Assembly: GCA_022410635.1 (NCBI GenBank)
Contig: JAJVDF010000299.1
Location: forward strand, 80,513-144,512
Reading direction: 5' to 3'
Source of the DNA: Tretioscincus oriximinensis
Taxonomy: Eukaryota > Chordata > Lepidosauria > Squamata > Gymnophthalmidae
Length of the DNA: 64,000 nucleotides
The number at the start of each line of letters is the position of its first letter. Position 1 is the first letter of the stretch. Below are positions 44,181-53,813 of this stretch, in pieces. Made by a program: the position numbers and the translations under genes. A model generated the notes under the pieces. That model saw only the letters and a list, made by a program, of their open reading frames with translations. It was not told where the DNA came from and ran no database searches.

Positions 44181-44666
44181 ATGGCGACAACGCCAATTTC
44201 TTCCCCAAACTGGGGAGCCTTAATGGCTGAACAAACTAGCTCATCTTTAAATAACTGTCCTGCTTTAGACCATGAATCTCACCGCTCTCCTGACGACGTC
44301 TTAATAGAAAAATTCCATGCAGCTTTGCGTGAAGAACTTAACGCGACCACTAAAAAACTCTCGGATCGAATTGATGCATTAGCTGAGGAAGTTGGGGACC
44401 TTAAGGAGATGGCATCTTCTGCCTGGGACAAAGCGACTGATACCAGATCAGAACTTGATGCAATGGCAGTCGAGCTCCATAGACTGCAGGAGGCTACATT
44501 GGACCTACAATGCCAGTCCCGTAGGTCCAATTTTCGCATCCGTGGGATTAAGGAGGGGGCTGGGGGGTCCTCAGTAAATGCCTTTCTGATAAAATGGTGG
44601 AACAACATCGCTCCTGATTTACAAATCAAGTCAGAAGATATAGCCAGAGCCCACCGTGCACTTTGA
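44181..44666 (+). pseudogene. L1 ORF1 remnant (coiled coil plus RRM start)
   Basis: The likely L1 start is ATG at 44181 (MATTPIS), although the frame is open from upstream. Residues 45-125 form a heptad-rich coiled coil (LNATTKKLSDRIDALAEEVG and on), as in the trimerising domain of L1 ORF1p. It is followed by RSNFRIRGIKEG, the typical start of the RNA-recognition domain. The frame stops at 44664-44666 just before a 12-A run, and the continuation (DKPPQDIIVAFE) is in another frame, so a nonsense change and a frameshift destroy it. In family members the protein coats L1 RNA and acts as a nucleic-acid chaperone. Confidence 0.85.
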
Positions 44667-45435
44667 CAAAAAAAAAAAACCTCTGATAAGCCCCCTCAGG
44701 ACATTATTGTGGCATTTGAAAGTTGCAACACCACAGTCCAGTTCATCTTCCTCTAGATCAATGTCAGATCATAGATGGCAGAAAGTGACTCCGACATCCT
44801 CTCGTTCCTCTCTTCCTAAATGCTCTCAACCCAGGAAAATTCCAGACATCTTCAACAAGGACCGATCTACCAAAAGCTCTTCTTGAATTTCTCTTCAACC
44901 TCCTAGTGACTCTTTGTGATGTTGCATTGAACATCAAACTGACCCTCTGCATCGTTCAACCTATCTACTCCTGATGTTATTATGATAAATCTCCATCTCT
45001 TCTTCTCTACAGGTCTGCTTTAGTATATAACAATTGCCTTACTGCATTGGCAGCTTTATTGTTGCCTAGGACTATAATACTGGCCCCAATTATGTCTACT
45101 CTTTTTTCTACCCATATTGCCCTGGTCAGGTCTCCTCGCATGAAACGTAGCCTCTCCGATTTAAGCCTAGCTAAGGTGACTCAAAATAGTTTGAGTCGAA
45201 GACAGCTTTCAGCTACCTCCCCAAGCAGGCTTTTCTTGTTTGTGTCGGGATTATGCTAGGGTTAGGGTGGGTATCTGTGGGTGGGATGATGGGGTTGGGA
45301 TTTTTTTNATGTTATTGTTAAATTTTAATCGAAACACTGTTGTTGAGGTTTTCAGGTTTGACCTTCTATTTCATGTAGAAGATATACTTAACTTACTTCT
45401 TATTAGTTTTATTAATCCATATAACCTTTTCCACT

Positions 45436-45887
45436 ATGATTGGTTTTACTAAATTTTGTTCATTAAATGTTAACGGACTAGGACACCCTGCCAAAAGACG
45501 TATGGTCCAATCCTACCTCCTCCGATTGAAGGCTCAAATAGTCTTTCTTCAAGAAACCCATTTCTCTAGAACCACTAAATCTATCTTCAACCACCCTTCA
45601 CTTTCACATGCCTATCAGGCTTGGGGTTCCTCCAGGTCGAGAGGTGTTGCAGTTTTAATTCACCCTAATTTTCCACTGAAAGTAGATAAAGTTCGAACGG
45701 ACCCTAAAGGCAGTAGGCAAAAGAAAGCCTTGTCTGAACAGAGACAGAAACTAGAGGCTGAAATCCTCCATCTTAAAACCCTACACTCCACTTCTCACTC
45801 GGNTCTCACTTATAAACAGCTCAGGGAAAAGAAATCACAGCTTCGTTTTCTGGAGTCTGAACAGGACGCAAAATCCCTCTGGTTGCT
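45436..45887 (+). pseudogene. L1 ORF2 N-terminal remnant (partial endonuclease and linker)
   Basis: The frame opens MIGFTKFCSLNVNGLGHP and holds IVFLQETHF, the Asn and Glu motifs of the APE-type endonuclease, then SRGVAVLIHPNFP and VRTDPKG. At about residue 93 (near 45714) it jumps directly to a charged segment (EQRQKLEAEILHLKTLHS) that normally lies in the linker before the reverse transcriptase. The catalytic Asp/His half of the endonuclease is therefore deleted. A second junction near 45887 removes the reverse transcriptase. Confidence 0.85.
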
Positions 45888-47582
45888 GAGCTTGATCTAT
45901 TCCAAACCTACTCTGGCCTATTGATTAATTATGATAAATCAGAATTTTTGAGCATTAATACTTCTCTATCCACCCAGACCAAGCTCCGAGACACCTATTG
46001 CTTTAAATTAGCCCATAAAAAACTTAACTACCTGGGTGTCTGTATCCCTAAAAATCTTAACAAAATTATTGCCTTTAATTACAGACCCTTCTGGCGGAAA
46101 GCCTCTCTCCAAATTAGCAAATGGTCAAAAAACAAAAAATATCTTTCTATGGCAGGTAGGATAGCTGCGATAAAGATGAAGATTCTCCCAGCTCTTTTAT
46201 ATCTTTTTCATACCCTTCCATTTCTACTTCCTAAGCAACAGCTGCAGATCTGGGACAAGAGTTTGGCCCGTTTTATCTTTAACAATAAATGTCGTCGTAT
46301 TGCCAAAAAGGTGCTCANGAAACCCCCACAAGGAGGAGGCTGGGGCTTCCCCTCTATTTCAAACTATTATGACGCAGTACAGCTGCACAAATTTGCATCT
46401 TCTCTCCATCCCAACCCACCCATCTGGACTTTAATTGAGTTAACTGACCTAAGCATTTCCCCATCAACCACACAATTGTTAGCGAAAAGACACTTCCACT
46501 TTGCCCGCCTATACTCCAATCCTATGTTACAATGCTCTATGCACATCTTTGACAAGTGGCAGAGGAAGGTATTTCCATTTCCTTCCACACTAGCAGATAT
46601 TCAGNATATTGAGGGGCCCCNAACATCCCTTGCCAAAACCCACTGGGACCATTTGAAATCCCTAGGATATGATACTCTGAAAGACATTTGGCCTCAAAAA
46701 CTCCATGAAAAACCTATCTCAGACATCACTCGTCTTTTAGGCCTTCCCACCACTTCCTGGCTTGAGACTTTCTCCCTATGTAGATACATCAAATCTCTCT
46801 CCAGTTCTCACTTTCGCACTCCCACTGAACTGGAAGAACTTCTCGTCTCTCACCACCCTTCTAGCAAAGGTTACATTTCCAGACTCTATTCTATATTAAA
46901 TGACCAATCCAGAAGCCCGTTGTCAGCACTGAAACTAATGTGGGAAGAAGATTGTGCAGTAGAAATTGATAAAAAATTATGGGAATCCATCCCCCGTATG
47001 TACTATAGTACCCATAAATCACAAGACGCACAGGACATCTCACTAAAGGTTTTGTACCGTTGATATAGGACTCCGCTCACCATCTCCCATTTTTCTTCGT
47101 CAATAAGCCCCCTATGCTGGCAAGGCTGTGGGTCCCGAGGAACTTACCTCCATATGTGGTGGTCCTGTCCAAAGATCACCCTATTCTGGATGTCAGTAAA
47201 GGACGCCATTGCAGTAATCATTGGTAGACAATTTACTCTCACCCCAGCACTTGCCCTACTTCTGCTCTTCTTAAATGAACATGAATCACTACCTTATAGG
47301 GCTCTAATTCGTAGTATGCTCACCACTGCCAAATCAGAAATTGCTTTGCATTGGAAATCAGCTGCCTCTCTTCATAGGTCTGGTTGGGGTCAAAGAACCC
47401 AAACTTTAATTCTTAATGAATTGATTGATGCCCAGATGTCCAAACTATCTGGAGAACAACCTTATGCTAACTTTGTGCAGAAATGGGGTCCATACCTCAA
47501 AGCAGCCAACAATCCGGCCGCTCCCTCTGAGCTCTTCCCCACCCAAAGTACCTTGTTTAAAAAAACTTGGTTTTTTGATTGA
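45888..47582 (+). pseudogene. L1 ORF2 C-terminal remnant
   Basis: After the second deletion junction the frame resumes ELDLFQTYSGLLINYDKSEF, just downstream of the reverse transcriptase palm motif in L1. It runs through LNYLGVCIPKN, SMAGRIAAIKMKILPALLYLF and FIFNNKCRRIAKK to the C-terminal zinc-knuckle-like area (LCWQGCGSRGTYLHMWWSC near 47110-47165). One in-frame TGA at 47061-47063 falls where family members have Trp (LYRWYRTP pattern). Otherwise the frame is open to the stop at 47580-47582, apart from a few N codons. The catalytic Asp-Asp motif is absent. Confidence 0.9.
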
Positions 47583-49759
47583 TCTTTATCCCTCTAATAA
47601 TCCTTTTCTATTGCCTTGTTAATCTTGACACATCTTTCTATATAATGCTTCCGTAATTTTATGTTTCTTTATCGGGTTTTTTTTNATGTTCCTCTTTATT
47701 TTTATCTTTGGTTCTGCGCTATGTATACATTTTATAGTTGTATATTTAATATCACTCGTGTTGTTTGTCCTTGGTGAAATTTTATGTTTATTGTTGGGTT
47801 TATAATAAAAAAAAATAAAAAAAAAGAATAGAACTAATATTTCAGGCTGGAGCCCCATGATCATACACAGAACCTCTCTCGGCTCCTTTTTTCTTGAACT
47901 ACAGACCTTCCATTTAAAAGGNTTTTTCCTTCTCTCCTGTCCCCTTCCTCCCAGCCCTACTTACCTTTCATGCATTTTTATCCTATCTTTCTTCATGAGG
48001 GTAAGGAGCAGGACTGCCGAGATCATGCTTGATGGTGTTAGGGAAGCTCGTGCCATTTGAAATGATGATTAGGAACCTTTGGGGATTAAAAATGTCCCAT
48101 CCTTTCATGTTATCTTCCTCTCTCACCTATTATCTGTGTCTCCTCCCCTTTTTCCTTTCTAGATGCCCTGATTATTTTTCTATCCCTCTCTCCTCCTGTG
48201 TCCTTCCTCTAAACTCAATTACCACCAAGGCCCCTTCCATCTTATCCAGGTATACACNGGGTAGAAGGAACAAATCTAGGAGCCAGCACTGGTGGGGTGC
48301 CATTTCAAATACCTGTCAGGAAGGTATTTGGATTAAGAATTATCCTCTTAAAAGTTCCGGATGGGAAACACAAGCCCCATGGTCTATCCTGATGCCATTT
48401 CAAATGTCAGCTAAGAAACTTTAAAATNTTTCTTTTGGGTTTCAGGAAAGAAAGTTCAGCCCCACAGCCCTACCCAGAGCTAAGTCATTAGAAATGGCAA
48501 TTGGGAAGCTCTTTGGATTAAGATCGGTACCCCCAGGGTTCCAGGCAGGAGACACCAGCTCCATGGCCCTATTCAGGGCCCATGACATTTGAAATCAGAA
48601 TTAGGAAGCTTTCACAATTCAGAATGGCCCTCCCAGGGTTCCAGGGAAGAGATACCATCCCCATGGGCCTACCCAAAATCCAGGCCATTGGAAATGACAT
48701 TAAGCTTCTTAGATTCAGAATCATCCTCATAGAAATTTAGGCAGGATATGCCAGCTCCATGATGCTACCCAGGGCTCAGAGCATATCAAATCGGAATTAG
48801 GAAGCTTTCTCATTTCAGAATGGTCCTCCTAGAGTTAAGCTTCTTGGATTCAGAATCATCCTCATAGGGTTTCAGGCAGGGGACAAAATATTTCATGGCC
48901 CTAGCCAGCGCCTTTGCCATTTGAAATGGCCATTAGGAAAGTTTTTAAACTAAAAATTGTCCTATAGTTTCAACTCTGTGGTCCCATTCAGTGCCCATGT
49001 CATTTGAAATGGCAACTAGGGGACCTCTTGGATTGAAAATGGTTTTCAGAAAGCAAGTACCAGCTCCAAAGCCCTACCAAAGACCTTGGCATTTGAAATG
49101 GCAACTTGGAAGGAAGCTTTCTTGATTGAACCCCATTGCCCTGCTCAGGCTCCCATAATGTTTGAAATGGAAACTAATAAAGTTGTTTGGAACAAGAGTG
49201 GTCCTAAGTGGGTTTCACACAGTAGACTGCAGTCCCATGGCCATACCAACTGTCCATGACATTTGAAGTGACAATTGATATCCTCCTAATTTTAAAGCAG
49301 GACACACCAGCCCCATGACCCTACTCAAAGCCCTTCTCCCTTTCCAACTTAAATTACACCCCCTCCCCTCCTGTTCACTTCCACCCAGCCCCACTTACCT
49401 TTCAGGGCCCCTTCCTCTCCTGTTCCTCAATGGGGAGGCAGGGGCAGAGCTAGCTGGTGGGGATGTTGGTGAGCCCATGCCATTGAAATGGCAAGTAAGA
49501 AAGTTTATTATTACTATTAAGAATGGTTCTGCCTAGGGTTTCAGGCAGTAGACTCCAGCCCNGAGACCAACCCAGAGCCTATCCCATTTGAAATGGCAGT
49601 TGGAGTTTTTTTTTTTAAGAAAAAAGAACCTGGGGTTCCATGCAGGAGTCAACAGCTTCATGATTTGAAGGAATTGATGCTTGGATGGAAGGAGATGCAT
49701 GACTCTCCCTGTTGGATGTTTAGAATCCGGGATCAGCTTCTTCCAATGAAGCCTGGGCA

Positions 49760-49783
49760 TTAGGGTTAGGATTAGGGTTAAGG
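49760..49783 (+). repeat. Interstitial telomere-like motif
   Basis: Four hexamers in register: two exact TTAGGG units with one TTAGGA and one TTAAGG. The flank continues with a 27-bp near-duplicate (GGTTGAAACGGCTCCTCTT / GGTTGAGATGGCTCCTCTT) to 49833. It lies just outside the 100-bp monomer array. Confidence 0.6.
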
Positions 49784-49957
49784 TTGAAACGGCTCCTCTT
49801 TCTTAGGGTTGAGATGGCTCCTCTTCTTGAGGAGCCCAAGGCATGGATGTTGTCTATCTGAATGCTGGTTGATCTCTGAGCAACTGTCACTCTGACCAAC
49901 TGCTATGACTCCACACAAGCATTATGATGGAAGCAGTGCTGTTTCTCTTTGAAACAG

Positions 49958-50770
49958 TTACTATGGTTACAATAGGTCTGTTCCGTCAGTCTCCTCCCTC
50001 TGCCTTACTGGGCTCTTGGTCACGCCTACCTTTTAATCCAGCTTCATCCCACTTTCAGGATGAGATAACACATTAGCAAATCTGTCAAATCTTGCCAATC
50101 ATTAATCACTTTGTTAGCGTGTTCTTCATTTCTGAATGTGGACTGAAGCTAGATTAAAAGAAGGAGATTAAATGCAATCTCTAAATTTTAGTTGCTTTAC
50201 CACACCAAATGTAGTAATTTTCATCAATTTTCTATTTGGAGCAAAGGAGCTCTAGCAGTGCTTTGAGACTAACTTGAGAAAAGTGGGTGGCATAAGCTTT
50301 CGTAGACACATCTACTTCTTCAGAAGCATCTGAAGAAGTAGACGTGTCTACGAAAGCTTATGCCACCCACTTTTCTCAAGTTAGTCTCAAAGTGCTGCTA
50401 GCTCCTTTGCTGGACTTTCTACTAGACTAATATGGCTATTTCTCTGAAATTGACTATTTGGAGCAGTTACTATAACCAGAGGTATGTTGCTTTGCGTTAA
50501 CTTCCCTTCTGTTTTACTGGAACCTGTTCATATCTACATTTTAATTCAACTTCATCATGCTTTCAGGGTGAGATAAAATAGCAGAACAAGAAGGTACTTT
50601 CTTTTGGCAATTGTTAGTTACTTTGCCTCTGTGTTTTTCCATTCTGAAAGTAGTCTGAAGTTGGATTAAAATTTAGACTGTGTCTAGACACAGCAAAAGG
50701 GAATGGATTAAATGTAGTATCTAAATTTCAGTCTCTAATTCACATTAAATATCAGAAAACGCCTTTTCAG
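49958..50770 (+). repeat. Tandem direct duplication of ~284 bp, split by insertion
   Basis: The unit starting CAGTTACTATGG near 49958 recurs starting CAGTTACTATAACC near 50464. Shared blocks in order are CCTTTTAATCCAGCTTCATC / CATTTTAATTCAACTTCATC, CTTTCAGGATGAGATAA / CTTTCAGGGTGAGATAA, CTGAAGCTAGATTAAAA / CTGAAGTTGGATTAAAA, and GATTAAATG.A..ATCTAAATTT. Subtracting the 222-bp insertion gives a period of about 284 bp. A diverged relative is near 22500. Confidence 0.7.
50244..50453. mobile_element. Penelope-like element inserted as head-to-head inverted copies
   Basis: Two copies of an 80-bp terminal segment face each other: left arm about 50241-50324, right arm 50329-50410, with few mismatches. 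The right copy continues to the terminus CTAGACTAATATGGCTATTT. A perfect 12-bp duplication, CTATTTGGAGCA, flanks the whole unit (50232-50243 and 50454-50465), so the inverted pair entered as one insertion. The segment includes GCATCTGAAGAAGTAGAC and GTCTACGAAAGCTTATGC. Confidence 0.75.
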
Positions 50771-50774
50771 TGAA

Positions 50775-52047
50775 TTCTGATGAGGACCAGAGCAGCAATA
50801 AGTACACAAGTGTCCCCTTGAGTGTGACCAGAGCTCTGGAGACAGTTGAGATTGGCTGCAAATGGCCTTTAGAGACATCCACTTGAGTAGCCTTTGATAC
50901 AAGAATTTGCCCATAAGCCCAGCTCAATCAGATCACAGCATCCTGTATTCAAGCTGTTGTGTGATGTCATTTCACATTCACTGGCAAAATCTCTTCTACC
51001 TGCGGACGTGACACTGCTAATGCACTTTAGCTATCCTTACTACACGGGTATGGCAAATTTATCAGCAATATACTAACGTGCTTTATGAAGCTGTTACCAT
51101 ATATCTAATGTATATTACATTCTTCCTATGCAGATAATGGACAATAGTGAGTTCTTGAAAGCACATTACCAAGCCTGTATAAAAAGCACCTTAATCTATG
51201 GCCCTTTTCATATTGAGGCTTACACATGTCATCCATGGGCACAATAGTTATACATAAACATTATATAAATTACCAAAACAACAAAGGTTAAAAAAAAACG
51301 TATGATACATTTTATTAAATCTTCAGTTGTCATTTTCTCCAAAGGAAACTGAAGTAGCACTGTGCCTGAGGAATATCTCATATGAAACTTTCAGATTCAA
51401 GAGGCCAAAAACATTTAAGTACACTTTCTCCCATGTCTCAAGCTTGCACCTGCGGTAGTGACTGAAGATTGGAGAACATCACATAGCATGACCTGCCGTT
51501 TTAGATTTACTGAATGTCTCAAAACCAATCTATATTGTGACAAATCAAAATAGCAGCCAGACTCAACAGTCTGGCAATGTTTGAATACTAGGACAATTTG
51601 AGGATCTGTCTGTGTGTGTTGTGTGTGTCATGTAAGAACTGCTTACATACAAACGGCAATCTTCTACTTGGATGACTGCCAGAAGTTCAGTCTTTGTTTG
51701 AAAGAGTTATCTGCAAGAAACTCTTTCTATATTCTAATTAGAATTTACAGTCAGAACGGGTAGGTCTAACATTGGTTCAACCTCAAAATGAAGCAGGTTG
51801 GATTTGAACTTCAACCAGGCCAAACCAAACTTGATTCAGATCATATTGTTTCAGGCAGATTTGAACCATATCAGATAATCATGCTTTCTTTGATACCACC
51901 ATCTGTCTTGTGTTGAAGGTACCTGTGAAGGCATGACATCTAGGCATCTTACTGACTCTTGGTTGGCTTTAAGAAGAACTCCTTGGCTACTTTTACGGTT
52001 TTCCTATAAGGTTGCATATGCCACAAATTTTGTGGGAATTCATGATT
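50775..52047. other. Unassigned AT-rich sequence
   Basis: A short TG-rich run at 51611-51630 is simple sequence. No gene or transposon recognised. Confidence 0.35.
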
Positions 52048-52315
52048 TTATTTTATTTATTTATTCACACCTATACACTGTCCTGCATCCAAAGGTTTCA
52101 GGGCAGCCAACAATAAGCAGCAAAAATACAAAATTGACATATTAAAACAATACCTGGATGGGGGAAAGAAAATGGCATTTCAACAAAAAGCCAGATTAAA
52201 GAGATGCACCTTCAAAGATGTTCTAAAAGAATACAGTGATGGTGGCACCCTGTGGGAGAGACTATTCCATAGTCTGGTGGCAACCACTGAGAAGGCCCTG
52301 TCAGTAGGCTGAAAA
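52048..52315 (-). mobile_element. L2-like LINE 3' fragment
   Basis: ATTTTATTTTATTTATTTAT is followed by CCAAAGGTTTCAGGGCAGCC, the antisense terminal module. At 52240-52310 the minus strand encodes DRAFSVVATRLWNSLS, the L2-type C-terminal block also present at 1876-1935. Confidence 0.8.
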
Positions 52316-52829
52316 GGCAAAAATCCACATTTTTTGTGATGGTGGGTTGGGGTAAGAATGGGGGGAAGATGGAGTGGGATTTGGAGGTAAGGGAAGGGAG
52401 AGTTACGTAGGCAGGACTGTAATTATATCCTGGATTTTGACCTTTGTGTTATGGCAACCCTATCTTGTTGAACGAAACACAGGAGATTGCTATTGGGGAC
52501 AGACTGGAAACCAAACCAGCAACCTTCTCTTTTCCAGATAGTTTGCTCTACCACTTGCAGCCATCTTATTAATACTCTGAAAATAACAACTTGATCAACA
52601 CAACTGTTCCACTCCTTATGTGTTTGCTCTCCACCTTTCTGCATATTTGATTGATGCACATTCACCCAGCTACATCTCTTTTTGCCAGATATTTTCCTCC
52701 ATTTAAGAGGATTAACATCTGCACTTTAGCTGCTTTTCTCACCTAGTGAATCCCCATAACACTTTTATATGTCTTTTGTCCTCTCCTACATTCAGTTTCC
52801 TATATGTAGGATTCCAGTCATTGGTCTCT
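52316..52829. other. Unassigned sequence
   Basis: G-rich purine sequence at 52335-52410 on the plus strand; otherwise nothing recognised. Confidence 0.35.
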
Positions 52830-52925
52830 TAGCATCTGAAGAAGTAGACATGTCTAGGAAAGCTCATGCCACCTACCTTTCTCCTGTTAATCTCCAAGTG
52901 CTACTAGCCTCTTTCCTGACTTTCT
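52830..52925 (+). mobile_element. Penelope-like terminal segment, sense copy
   Basis: GCATCTGAAGAAGTAGACAT, GTCTAGGAAAGCTCATGCC, CTCCTGTTAATCTCCAAGTG and CTACTAGCCTCTTTCCTGAC match 25783-25878 and the right arm at 50329 with about ten changes. Confidence 0.6.
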
Positions 52926-53099
52926 GAAATTGGTCACAGGCATCTTAAGCCATCCTCAGTTATGAAGAACTGGACAATCCTTCACCACCACCCAAAAAAC
53001 TGGGTTAGTCCAGTTTTTTAGGATTAAAACCATTTTTGTGACCAGGACCTTGAATTCTGAACAAGCCTCTCTGCCCAGTTGCACTTCATTGAAACTTTT

Positions 53100-53222
53100 T
53101 GCCTTGTTCATTTCTTTTTTTAATTACATTATGGATTTCTTGATTTTAATTATTGCCTATTTCTATTATTTTTCCCTTAGTTACTTTGAAACTTAGTGAT
53201 GAAGGGTAGATTATAAATAAAT
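53100..53222 (+). mobile_element. L2-like LINE 3' end, variant
   Basis: An AT-rich 3' UTR leads to TTACTTTGAAACTTAGTGAT, GAAGGGTAGATTATAAATAA. The module corresponds to the variant at 15301. Confidence 0.5.
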
Positions 53223-53284
53223 GATGACCTCTACTTTACCAGGCCTTTGGCTGAAGAAATTCTGTTTTTCCCCCTCCACCTTTA

Positions 53285-53397
53285 GGTACTGATTGTACTA
53301 TTTTAAAATATAAATTTTGTACTGTTCTTTGTTGTTGCCGCCCGAGACCTTCGGGAATGTGGCAGGGTATAAATGTAGATAAATAAATAAATAAAAC
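53285..53397 (+). mobile_element. L2-like LINE 3' end
   Basis: TTGTTGTTGCCGCCCGAGAC, CTTCGGGAATGTGGCAGGGT and a TAAATAAA tail match the element at 9040-9200. Confidence 0.75.
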
Positions 53398-53624
53398 ACA
53401 TTTATCACTTGGTGCTTTCAAACCGTGCCTACTGAATTTCTTTCTGACAGATATGAATGCATACCTAGAAATATGCAATTCTGCATTTACTGTCCAAACC
53501 AGATTGCTGATCTGACTCATTCAGTCTGGGCAAAGGAGCTCTCCCTTCCGTCAACTGCCTTTCTCAACTAGGATAGAGTTAGCTTGTTTTAGTTAGTGTT
53601 AAGAAGCTTAGCAGAGACGGAAGC

Positions 53625-53813
53625 TTGAGTTACATTTACTTGACTTAATCCACTTTTGCAGAAGTGGATTAGTTCGATGTGTCTGAGTTCTTGTTTGTAC
53701 AGGCTCAGTAATCTGTTTTAGGGGCTAAAATTGATTACTGAACTTTCGCACAGAGCCTAAAACAGATCAAACTAATCTGCTTCTAACTAAAGTGGGTAAA
53801 TGTAAATGTAAAC
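53625..53813. mobile_element. Palindromic MITE (GGCTCAGTAAT family)
   Basis: AGTTACATTTACTTGACTTA on the left faces GTGGGTAAATGTAAATGTAA on the right; GTACAGGCTCAGTAATCTGT faces TTGATTACTGAACTTTCGCA, and GAAGTGGATTAGTTCGAT faces GATCAAACTAATCTGCTTC. It is similar in length and plan to 29650-29854. Confidence 0.65.

Larger units (their letters stand above)
43949..47823 (+). mobile_element. L1 LINE, 3.9 kb, internally deleted
   Basis: The element has a 5' region, an ORF1 remnant, an ORF2 remnant and a poly-A tail with AATAAA-like sequence at about 47805-47823. It interrupts the 100-bp monomer array. AAGAATGGAACT at 43937-43948 and AAGAATAGAACT at 47824-47835 are the target-site duplication (one mismatch), and array sequence resumes after it (ATTTCAGGCTGGAGCCCCAT). 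Two internal deletions remove much of the endonuclease and most of the reverse transcriptase, so it is non-autonomous. Confidence 0.93.
42690..49700. repeat. Degenerate ~100-bp tandem repeat array (minisatellite/satellite-like)
   Basis: Excluding the L1, about 3.1 kb are made of monomers near 100 bp with the order GGGTTTCAGGCAGGAGACACC, AGC(C/T)CCATGGCCCTACCC, AGAGCCCATGCCATTTGAAA, TGGCAATTAGGAAGCTTT, TTGGATTAAGAATGGTCCTC. Roughly 25 units can be followed, for example with the GGCAGGAGA block near 48439, 48541 and 48641. Units are diverged and sometimes truncated. Pyrimidine-rich sub-arrays with CCAGCCC(T/C)ACTTACCTTTC occur at 43010-43400, 47930-47990 and 49350-49430. No coding function is supported; the open frames in the pyrimidine-rich part are low complexity. 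Confidence 0.85.

Noticed and set aside
45250..45262. A second telomere-like TAGGGTTAGGG
   Set aside because: It lies inside the L1 remnant and is under two full hexamers, so it is probably coincidence.
42690..49700. CRISPR-like array
   Set aside because: The units are adjacent diverged monomers without unique spacers, in an obviously eukaryotic, retroelement-rich context.
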